The notes beneath the pieces are model-generated. The model had not been told where the DNA came from. It worked only from the letters and a program-made list of their open reading frames with translations, and did not search any database. Both the position numbers and the translations under genes were made by a program. A stretch of DNA of 59,903 nucleotides. Origin: Candidatus Poseidoniales archaeon. GTDB taxonomy: Archaea; Thermoplasmatota; Poseidoniia; Poseidoniales; Poseidoniaceae. Location: positions 1 to 59,903 of the forward strand of contig QQRY01000021.1 of NCBI GenBank assembly GCA_003602575.1, read 5' to 3'. Numbering within the stretch: position 1 is the first letter of the stretch; each line of letters starts with the position of its first letter. Positions 53,191-59,903 of the stretch are shown in pieces.

Positions 53191-54111
53191 TCACTCTACT
53201 TTGACTTGACTTATGCCTTTTACAATCTGATTTAGATACCGAACTTCTATTTCTAAATTACAAGCCGAACTACAAATATCATGACCGTTTTCATAAACAG
53301 AAATTATCTCATCATGATTCCAAACGCTTTCATTATCTGATGAGATAAAACAGTGCGCTTCCTTTGTCAAATTTTCATTACTTATTGCTGAAATATCGAT
53401 ATCTCCAATAGAGGAAATTATGAAAGAAATAAACCTTGAATCATCATCGGAATTATAGTAACTTAGAAATTGAATCTTGTAAAATATGTTACTATCATTA
53501 ACGATGTAAGTAATTTCCTTTGGGATTACTCGATGAACTGAAATATCATAATCATACCATTCTAACCTAGAATCTGAGGTTTCGGTAGGTTCTCCTTCAG
53601 GAATTGAATCCACGTTTTGAAACTCTTCCTCAGTAGTATATCCCAAAACATTCTCCCCAAGTATGATGTCTGTCTTTGAAAAACTAATACTATAATTACT
53701 ATCATTGGTCTGTTGCATATCTGAGAAACTTAAGAGAATAAAATCATCTGAATCTGAATTAACTTCAATGGTAAAGCTATTTCCGTCTGAATTAAGTTTG
53801 GTTTGAATTAGCCCATTATGGGAAATGCTAGAGGTTAGCCCACTCTTTGTACAATCATAGCGATTATTGTCACCTATGAGAGTCATTGTTAATTTAGACC
53901 AGTCAAGATTATCTTCACCAGAAGAAAAGGAAAATTGCAATAATGGATCATTGGATTGGTTTGAAACATTACTATTGTAATCCTCTACCAGAATTTCATT
54001 CTCTGTAGTTAATTCTGCTGAATAAGATGTAACAAGAAAATACCATCCCACTGCCCCGATTACTAAAACAATTAGAACTCCGGCCAAAAGTCGCTTTAAC
54101 CAATTTGACAT
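53191..54111 (-). CDS. Membrane-anchored exported protein of unknown family
   Basis: One N-terminal helix (about 5-28, LLAGVLIVLVIGAVGWYFL) anchors a beta-rich, Asn/Ser/Asp-rich domain of about 270 residues outside the cell. The YDYDISVHR and FYKIQFLSYYN segments weakly recall HmuY-type heme-binding domains, but too little to assign. Four cysteines, two close together (CSSAC), may form disulfides. The ATG at 54111 is preferred to an upstream start at 54129. It has its own promoter-like region that shares a motif with phnD's. Confidence 0.6.
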   Translation of the reverse strand: MSNWLKRLLAGVLIVLVIGAVGWYFLVTSYSAELTTENEILVEDYNSNVSNQSNDPLLQFSFSSGEDNLDWSKLTMTLIGDNNRYDCTKSGLTSSISHNGLIQTKLNSDGNSFTIEVNSDSDDFILLSFSDMQQTNDSNYSISFSKTDIILGENVLGYTTEEEFQNVDSIPEGEPTETSDSRLEWYDYDISVHRVIPKEITYIVNDSNIFYKIQFLSYYNSDDDSRFISFIISSIGDIDISAISNENLTKEAHCFISSDNESVWNHDEIISVYENGHDICSSACNLEIEVRYLNQIVKGISQVKVE

Positions 54112-54144
54112 GGTGTTCGCTCCCTTCAATCAAGTATAAACTTT

Positions 54145-54156
54145 GGTTGCCCTAAA
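54145..54156 (-). promoter_or_regulatory. Copy of the phnD-promoter motif before the unknown exported protein
   Basis: Plus-strand GGTTGCCCTAAA matches GGTTTCCCTAAA at 53160-53171 in 11 of 12 bases. In transcription direction it reads TTTAGGGCAACC and is followed by TTTATACTTG (TATA-like), 22-31 bases before the ATG at 54111. Position and orientation relative to the TATA element match the phnD copy. Function inferred. Confidence 0.45.
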
Positions 54157-54160
54157 CTAT

Positions 54161-54664
54161 TCAATTAGTTTCAATACTGCGTGTGTTTACAAAGTAACGA
54201 ACATATATCATACCTAAGAAACCAATGAAAAGGATTGTAATTGAACCCATAGCATACATATCAGCGCCATTCCAAGAATCTATATCAAATAATGTTCCAT
54301 CACCTTTTGTTGAAACATACCAAACCAGATATGCTGAAATTGTTGACATTATCCCAACCATTGCCATAATTATGTACTTTACATGTTTTGGCAATGATTT
54401 TCCTGTTGCATAATAATCGAACATCTTCTTTCCAAAGAATTTGTTCGAGAGAGACCATCTAAACAATTTTTCATTTGATAAGGAAAACAAAAAGGCAGCC
54501 GGAACTGCCCAAGATACTGTTGGCCAACCTGGAACGAATATTCCAACAAGTGCAAAAAAAGTAAATAGAGAACCGAGCGATTGGTAAATGATACTCTTTA
54601 CCCTGTTACTAGAAATACAATACTTTTCGACTACTGAATCAATAGTCAAAAGTCGTTCGTCCAT
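54161..54664 (-). CDS. DUF454 (YbaN-like) small membrane protein
   Basis: A 167-residue membrane protein with about four helices. The DUF454 pattern is clear: GSLFTFFALVGIFVPGWPTVSW, then FLFSLSNEKLFRW and FFGKKMFDYYATGKSLPKHVK. No function is established for the family that I can state with confidence. ATG at 54664 (MDERLL) or 54682. It precedes the unknown exported protein by 49 bases and may share regulation. Confidence 0.75.
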   Translation of the reverse strand: MDERLLTIDSVVEKYCISSNRVKSIIYQSLGSLFTFFALVGIFVPGWPTVSWAVPAAFLFSLSNEKLFRWSLSNKFFGKKMFDYYATGKSLPKHVKYIIMAMVGIMSTISAYLVWYVSTKGDGTLFDIDSWNGADMYAMGSITILFIGFLGMIYVRYFVNTRSIETN

Positions 54665-54723
54665 GAGCGTCGGTTTAACCATTCATTATCAATAATGTGC
54701 ATGATAAAATAATACAATAATAA

Positions 54724-55620
54724 TTATTTTGAGGAAATCCACTGTGAGACAAGGCTTTCTGCAAAACGATCTTGTTGAATACCTGTGTGGCTTATCGGCC
54801 TCACTACGACCAACATGTCAATTTCTCCACCCCATGTTCCGGATGCCGCACAAAGTACTTCTCCGACCTTAAATCCGTCAACATCAGAACTTAGGGTTAA
54901 ACTTCTTAATTCATAGAGGCGAATATCCAACTTATACTCCGAACCTGAATCAGAATCCACATATTTGTGTTTGTCAGCTGAAATTATTTCTATCAATTTC
55001 ATTTCATCTGCATCCAAATTTAAAACAATCTGTTCATCTAATAATTCAACTGCCTGTTTTAATCTAGACTGTTCCATATTGAAAATATCAGCTAGGTCAA
55101 GAGAAGTTGAGGCTGAGCCAAATTGGCTAAACTGGTGAGGTATTCGTAATTTCATAGATTGAACCACTTCCACATTTAATCCACCATCAGAGGGTAACAT
55201 AACCCATGTATATTGACTTCCTGAAGGATAAAATGGAGCATTTGGATTTTCTTTGAGTAATGGCTCACCCCATTCATCGGGGGATATTGGTTGTGAAGCC
55301 GGAATCAAACCACCGGCAAATAAGATCATACATAGCGACATCAAAACATAGATTCTCTTCCTACTGAACTCTTTCCATGAATATCTACCGGCTGGGCTCA
55401 ACAAAGAAATTAACAGAACTATTGGAAGTATAATGAAAAGGCCCCAAGGAACTATCCACAATAAAACAATACATATCAATAATGTTTCAATTCCATATTC
55501 TCCAATAATATCATTTCTATCAAAATCTCGACCTTCAGATTCTGTTTTCTTCTTTTGATACAGTGTAAGTCCTATAATTAGAGCAAAAAGCGTGAGTGTT
55601 GTAATTACCCCACCAAACAT
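54724..55620 (-). CDS. Unknown membrane protein with extracytoplasmic domain
   Basis: Family not recognised. About three or four helices at the N terminus (to about 120) precede a soluble domain of about 180 residues beginning SQYTWVMLPSDGGLNVEVVQS and ending DMLVVVRPISHTGIQQD. The domain is predicted to lie outside. ATG at 55620 (MFGGV) is favoured; an upstream ATG at 55635 is possible. It is divergent from the ABC exporter operon, across a gap of about 100 bases. Confidence 0.6.
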   Translation of the reverse strand: MFGGVITTLTLFALIIGLTLYQKKKTESEGRDFDRNDIIGEYGIETLLICIVLLWIVPWGLFIILPIVLLISLLSPAGRYSWKEFSRKRIYVLMSLCMILFAGGLIPASQPISPDEWGEPLLKENPNAPFYPSGSQYTWVMLPSDGGLNVEVVQSMKLRIPHQFSQFGSASTSLDLADIFNMEQSRLKQAVELLDEQIVLNLDADEMKLIEIISADKHKYVDSDSGSEYKLDIRLYELRSLTLSSDVDGFKVGEVLCAASGTWGGEIDMLVVVRPISHTGIQQDRFAESLVSQWISSK

Positions 55621-55719
55621 TTCGACCCTCGCCACTGGACATCTGTCCTATTGAAAGAGGCTTTCGTAATATATAGGGTTGAACGGTAGATTGTCAAATG
55701 ATAACTTCAAGGCCAAACC

Positions 55720-56748
55720 ATGTCGGAAGTAGTGCTAGAGATGAAGGATGCCGCTTTTAGGCATCTGATTTCTTCACGGAGTTTGACTAACCCCTTTGGG
55801 AAAAAACAAGGCTCAGGCATATTTTCAATCAATCTTAAAATTAGAAAAGGACAGATATTAGGCCTTGTTGGACCTAATGGCGCTGGAAAGACAACTTTGA
55901 TGAGAATTCTTGCTGGTATTTTTCCGATTCAGAAAGGCAAGATAATGTATAGAGATTCCGAGATGAAGGAGTTTTCAGCAATCTCCGACTTTGAACTACG
56001 TTCTGTGGTCGGCCATATGCCTGAACAAGTCCGTTGGCAAGGCAAGGTCTCTGTAAAAAGAACATTAGAAGACATTGCTGAAATGCGCGGAGTGTCTTAT
56101 CGAGTCGATGGAATTCTCATGATGGTTGGTTTGTCTGAAATGAAAGATACGCCACTCGACCAACTTAGCCAAGGAATGAGGCAGCGATTATCTCTAGCTA
56201 CTGCATTGCTTGGTTCGCCTAAAATTCTATTGCTTGATGAACCTTTTAATGGATTAGATCCTGTTGCAATTAGAGCATTTGAGAAACTATTACACAAACT
56301 TACAGAAAAGGGTGTTTCGATAATTATTTCTTCCCATAGAGTCGCTGGAATGGTACACATCGTTGACCGATTGGCGCTAATTCATCGAGGGCAGTTGCTA
56401 ATCGAGGGAACACTGAAGGACATCGAAAATGAATATGAATTAGACAACAGAATCGAAATTCAAGGGTCCGGAAAAATTCCTGAATTTGAAAGCATTTTAA
56501 CTGATTCAGCATCTCTTTTAGATACTCAAACTTCAGAAGATGGGTGGTTAGCAGTCATAAGAAATCAAGATAGAAATTTATTAAAAAAATTAATCGAATC
56601 AAATGCAGAAATAACCACTTGGAAATCTAAAGATACTGATATTGTTGAGATGCTATGTGCAGCGACTGGACAAAACTTAGATGAAATCGGATTTGGAGTA
56701 ATTTCCTCAACAATGATTCCTTACAAGAGCCGGGGTGAAGAAGAATGA
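55720..56748 (+). CDS. ABC transporter ATP-binding protein (exporter type)
   Basis: An ABC-2-type ATPase, 342 residues: Walker A LVGPNGAGKTTLMR, Q-loop region VGHMPEQVRWQG, signature LSQGMRQRLSLA, Walker B ILLLDEPFNGLD and SSHR for the switch His. The last 110 residues form an accessory domain seen in NosF/CcmA-type exporters. Its 3' end overlaps the permease start by 4 bases (ATGA). Confidence 0.9.
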   Translation: MSEVVLEMKDAAFRHLISSRSLTNPFGKKQGSGIFSINLKIRKGQILGLVGPNGAGKTTLMRILAGIFPIQKGKIMYRDSEMKEFSAISDFELRSVVGHMPEQVRWQGKVSVKRTLEDIAEMRGVSYRVDGILMMVGLSEMKDTPLDQLSQGMRQRLSLATALLGSPKILLLDEPFNGLDPVAIRAFEKLLHKLTEKGVSIIISSHRVAGMVHIVDRLALIHRGQLLIEGTLKDIENEYELDNRIEIQGSGKIPEFESILTDSASLLDTQTSEDGWLAVIRNQDRNLLKKLIESNAEITTWKSKDTDIVEMLCAATGQNLDEIGFGVISSTMIPYKSRGEEE

Positions 56749-57575
56749 ATGACTTCGAGAAATTAAGAAGCGTCATTTTGAGGCAAATTTCAAGCAGGCT
56801 ATTCTCTGTAAGAATGGCAATAATGTTGCCGATATTGATTCTTTTTATTCCTGGGATGGCTTGGGGGTTTTCAGACCCAGACATCATGCTACCTGGGGGG
56901 ATTACTCCCTCTTCAGCGACCGAAGTGATGTTCTACACAAGTTTGGGTATTGTATTTGGAGCAACTATGTGCGCAGTTCTGTTATCTTTTGATGGCGTAA
57001 GCAGAGACAGGGCAAGTGGAGTTTTAGAAATAAAACTCTCTCAACCAATGGCGCGTTCTCATCAATCAATAGCTCTCGTCATGGGACATTGGTTGGCGAT
57101 ATTAATTCCAATTTGGATTCTATGGGGCATCTCATTTTTGATAGTTAAGTATCGCATCGGTGATTGGCCGAGTTTTGCCGACTTATTGGCATCATTTATC
57201 TCGGTTGCATTAATACTACTTTGGTATGTCCTTTTCTCACTTATAGCCTCTTCACACGCTAGGGAGCAGGGAACGTCGATAGCATTCGGAGTTGGAGTTT
57301 GGTTCCTGTTCACTTTCCTTTGGGCTCTAGTAACTACCATGGTAGCATTTGCATCTGGTGTATCAATTGGAGAAGAGAATGACCCTAAATGGATAGACTT
57401 AGAGGGTGTTTTAGATCTATTTTCCCCAAATGGAGTATTCCATCATTTACTTGAAACACGTTTGGATGATGTTGATAGGGGAGTTTCTCCAATTACTACA
57501 TGGATTGTAGCAATCATTTGGTCGGTTTTACCTTGGTATTGGTTCACATCTAGGATGAAGACAATACAGCCATAA
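56745..57575 (+). CDS. ABC-2-type permease
   Basis: A 276-residue permease with about six helices, the first near 20-40 and a long loop before the second. FDGVSRDRASGVLEIKLSQPMARS matches the NosY/ABC-2 motif that follows the second helix. With the upstream ATPase it forms an exporter. The next gene, 60 bases on, is a large surface protein, so it may move that protein's modification substrates or an unrelated molecule; this is speculation. Confidence 0.86.
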   Translation: MNDFEKLRSVILRQISSRLFSVRMAIMLPILILFIPGMAWGFSDPDIMLPGGITPSSATEVMFYTSLGIVFGATMCAVLLSFDGVSRDRASGVLEIKLSQPMARSHQSIALVMGHWLAILIPIWILWGISFLIVKYRIGDWPSFADLLASFISVALILLWYVLFSLIASSHAREQGTSIAFGVGVWFLFTFLWALVTTMVAFASGVSIGEENDPKWIDLEGVLDLFSPNGVFHHLLETRLDDVDRGVSPITTWIVAIIWSVLPWYWFTSRMKTIQP

Positions 57576-57635
57576 TCTAAAAATTACGCTACATAAGGCC
57601 GAAGAGTATTAGACAAACGATGATTAGGCGACGAT

Positions 57636-59579
57636 ATGGCAGGAAATCGTTTCGCTGTGCATTCGACCGCAATTGGACTAATCATTTTGATGATTATGAT
57701 GACTCTTACTCCGCTTGCAGAAGAATACCAATTAGATGAAAAGGAAATTTTAGAAGCAAGTGGAAGACAACTGGATGACATCGATTGTTCAGGATACACA
57801 TTTGAAGATCTATTCGACTACAACTATGCTTTATTCGACATAGGTATTGGAGATGATTGGGCTACTTCAAGTATGTCTGCTACAGCATATGTCAATGGTA
57901 GCAACTCTGCAACAGTAAGAGAAAACCTGGACGGGCTTTTTGATGGAGCGCCAGGTGGAAACAACTCTTGGATTAGTACCGATGAGAGAGAAGCGGTAAG
58001 AGAAATCGGTCCAAAATGTATTGTTGACATGGACACACGTCTCGGACTTCGCGAAGGTATTGCTCACCGTGGAGGAGTTGATTGGAATGACTTTGAATTT
58101 GTCGAAGAGGGAATTGCTCTTGATGAAGTTGACCTAGTTCCAGAAGGCCACTCACAAGAACGCAATTGTCAAAATCTACTAGCATCAAATAACTGTACTG
58201 AAGTCCCTGTGAGTGTTACAGACGACCTACAAATATCACTATTTGTTGCAAATGGTGAAAGTAATAACATGAGATTTGACCAATTGCCAAACCAAGGAAA
58301 TTCCAACTTCACTCTCGCTCTAAATGTAACAAATATGACTAATGCAGAACTAATGTTGACATTCCCTGTATTACAAGGTCTCAGAATTACAAATTTCAGT
58401 ATGCGTGATGATGGTGTTGAAATAAACTCATACCAACCTGAAGAAATCTATCTCCCTGATGGTCGCCTAAGAATAAGTCAACAGGTAGATTACGATAAAT
58501 CACTTTGGCCTACAGGAAGAAATCTTTTCATTGATTTCACAACTGCAGCACCTGAATCTAATGATATTCCAGAATGGACTGGAGCTGCCCCTAGCGATAA
58601 TACAATAATTCCAATAATGAATGGTGGAGAATACTCTACTGTTTCCGGGGACGTAATTAGTACATGGGCTAGTGACACAAATGGTTGGAATCTAGAGTGT
58701 ACATTTGCAGAAATGGGTTGGTCTTCAAGACAAAACCAAGATGGAGACCTTTTGGTGACCTCACCATCAGGAACATCTACTTCTACCGCTGAATGTTCTA
58801 TTCGAGACCCATTTGGTGCAGAGAATAATGACACACTAACCTTTACTTTTGGACAACCATTTACCGCTACAGGTGAAATTACAGATGGTGAAAATATTGA
58901 CTTTACTGTGACACCTACAGGACTTATCAGCGAACTTAGCATTGCAGCACATGCTCATCAAATGCAAACCATGGGTGCAATGAGATCTGTATCACTTACC
59001 AATGCCCCAATGACAATATCCTTACCTATGGATGGACTTAGACCAGGTAGTGTAATGGTCATGGGTAATGCTCAAAATAGTAACATGCTGAACTTTGAAT
59101 TCATGCTAGACTTTGGGCTTGAGAAGGTGAGTTTACCTCCGGTTCTAGAAATTAAAGTTAATTTTGAAGGTAAAAATGGTACTTGGGATGCAAGTGGATT
59201 GAAGTTTACACTAAAGGGCGAGGTTATCGACCCTGATGGTGAAGCAGTAACACTCTCTTTGACCCTATGTGGTTCTCAGGCAACTGACTTTACTAAAGTT
59301 GGAAAGAATTGGGAAATTGATGTCTCAATAGCCACTTGTGTTCAACAAGGAATCACTGAATACGATGTATCCATATCAGCAACTGATGAGTCAGGTGTTG
59401 TAAGTACTCTTAGTGTGAATGTGAAAGACCCATATGCAAATGATGACACTTCCTCAGAAACAAATGATGATGGCGACATTGAAAGTTCTGAGAGTTCAGG
59501 GCTGCCAAGTATATCATTTATGGCAACCTTGGCAGTCACTCTACTTGGCGCTGCATACGCAAGTAGAAGGAAACAATAA
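57636..59579 (+). CDS. Large surface protein with C-terminal sorting-type anchor
   Basis: A 647-residue exported protein: N-terminal hydrophobic signal (about 12-27), an acidic, Asn- and Thr-rich ectodomain with beta-strand repeats, two or three Cys pairs, and a later Ig-like stretch (LKFTLKGEVIDPDGEAVTLSL). The end is an acidic Ser/Asp linker, SGLPSISF, a helix and RRKQ. It resembles the C terminus of the secreted protein at 19.3 kb. Likely displayed on the cell surface; ligand unknown. Confidence 0.75.
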   Translation: MAGNRFAVHSTAIGLIILMIMMTLTPLAEEYQLDEKEILEASGRQLDDIDCSGYTFEDLFDYNYALFDIGIGDDWATSSMSATAYVNGSNSATVRENLDGLFDGAPGGNNSWISTDEREAVREIGPKCIVDMDTRLGLREGIAHRGGVDWNDFEFVEEGIALDEVDLVPEGHSQERNCQNLLASNNCTEVPVSVTDDLQISLFVANGESNNMRFDQLPNQGNSNFTLALNVTNMTNAELMLTFPVLQGLRITNFSMRDDGVEINSYQPEEIYLPDGRLRISQQVDYDKSLWPTGRNLFIDFTTAAPESNDIPEWTGAAPSDNTIIPIMNGGEYSTVSGDVISTWASDTNGWNLECTFAEMGWSSRQNQDGDLLVTSPSGTSTSTAECSIRDPFGAENNDTLTFTFGQPFTATGEITDGENIDFTVTPTGLISELSIAAHAHQMQTMGAMRSVSLTNAPMTISLPMDGLRPGSVMVMGNAQNSNMLNFEFMLDFGLEKVSLPPVLEIKVNFEGKNGTWDASGLKFTLKGEVIDPDGEAVTLSLTLCGSQATDFTKVGKNWEIDVSIATCVQQGITEYDVSISATDESGVVSTLSVNVKDPYANDDTSSETNDDGDIESSESSGLPSISFMATLAVTLLGAAYASRRKQ

Positions 59580-59609
59580 TCAGTTCAAACACAATAAGAA
59601 GTGATTACT

Positions 59610-59903
59610 ATGTTCTCTGGCTCAGTAGATTCTATCAGTCATGAAGGTGGCTTACTTCTTACTTTTAGTGGGTCTTCACCGGCTCTTGATTCGATTATAA
59701 TTAGATCATCTGATGGAGTATATATCGGTAAAATTGACGGAGTATTAGGCAATACAGATTCGCCAATGGCTCATGTTGGACATATCGACCGAAAGTTGGA
59801 TCTTAATTCCTTGATTGGTGAGGAAGTCACTATTCGTGCTAAAAAGCCTAGAGAAGAAAGATATCCTTCACGTGATAGAAGAGATGGCGGTGGACGTAGA
59901 GAT
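59610..59903 (+). CDS. gar1: Gar1-like H/ACA RNP protein (3' end beyond window)
   Basis: The first 98 codons are present and the frame is open at the window edge. IIIRSSDGVYIGKIDGVLGNTDSPMAH matches the Gar1/Naf1 barrel (VGxVxDVxGxxxxP), which assists pseudouridine formation by H/ACA guide RNPs. It then enters an Arg/Gly/Asp-rich tail (SRDRRDGGGRRD), more like eukaryotic Gar1 tails than most archaeal ones, which usually stop after the barrel. A TTG-free ATG start at 59610 follows AAGTGATT. Confidence 0.72.
   Translation, partial: MFSGSVDSISHEGGLLLTFSGSSPALDSIIIRSSDGVYIGKIDGVLGNTDSPMAHVGHIDRKLDLNSLIGEEVTIRAKKPREERYPSRDRRDGGGRRD

Overview
The window reads as part of a low-GC, tightly packed archaeal chromosome, most likely a planktonic Marine Group II / Poseidoniales-type member of the Thermoplasmatota. 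The archaeal markers are PurP, the archaeal front end of the shikimate pathway (ADH synthase, DHQ synthase II, GHMP-type shikimate kinase), RpoK, the archaeal FAD synthase RibL and a Gar1-like H/ACA protein. Mixed with these are bacterial-type genes often reported in this lineage: heme A synthesis, GpsA, a PlsC-like acyltransferase, acyl-CoA dehydrogenase, lumazine-fold riboflavin synthase, oligoribonuclease, tryptophan 2,3-dioxygenase and a MoeZ-like protein. The lineage is inferred from gene content; there is no rRNA here. No CRISPR array, insertion sequence, phage or obvious island is visible, and no gap between genes exceeds about 180 bases.

Layout. 1-4.1 kb: a DUF4105-type membrane protein, tRNA-Ser(GCU), ctaB-ctaA and a divergent membrane thioredoxin. 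4.2-8.7 kb: rpoK, tryptophan dioxygenase, purP and a large coiled-coil protein with two nearly identical DUF2135-like domains. 8.9-14.0 kb: a five-gene operon for early aromatic synthesis that ends in aspartokinase, which makes the precursor of the aspartate semialdehyde used by the first enzyme. 14.0-19.1 kb: a DUF4350 / MoxR / DUF58 / membrane-protein operon. 19.3-24.6 kb: a three-subunit molybdenum hydroxylase whose FAD subunit carries an HcrB-like cysteine insert, followed by a secreted protein; its likely maturation factors (XdhC, MocA-like) lie at 30.3-31.8 kb. 24.7-29.6 kb: a PlsC-like acyltransferase and two S8 proteases. 29.7-42 kb: mixed metabolism and membrane genes (Orn, acyl-CoA dehydrogenase, cation exchanger, aquaporin, IPMDH-like enzyme, fused alpha-beta E1, TVP38, response regulator). 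42-46.6 kb: ribB-ribL-ribE-ribH, then trxB and a MoeZ-like E1/rhodanese fusion. 46.7-49.2 kb: an endonuclease IV-like protein, gpsA and a small helix-turn-helix protein. 49.2-55.6 kb: a Phn-type ABC importer whose binding lipoprotein is an internal duplication, then three membrane genes. 55.7-59.9 kb: an ABC exporter, a large surface protein and the start of gar1.

The most useful new observations are: a shared sequence, TTTAGGG(A/C)AACC, just upstream of the TATA-like boxes of the Phn operon and its neighbour, palindromic in one copy like a DtxR-family box; a perfect 7-bp hairpin/operator four bases before the aquaporin start; a common C-terminal pattern (LPxxSF or PGF, a membrane helix, then a basic end) on three exported proteins; the tandem substrate-binding protein; the recently duplicated DUF2135-like protein; and G6-G9 runs at Shine-Dalgarno distance before several starts.
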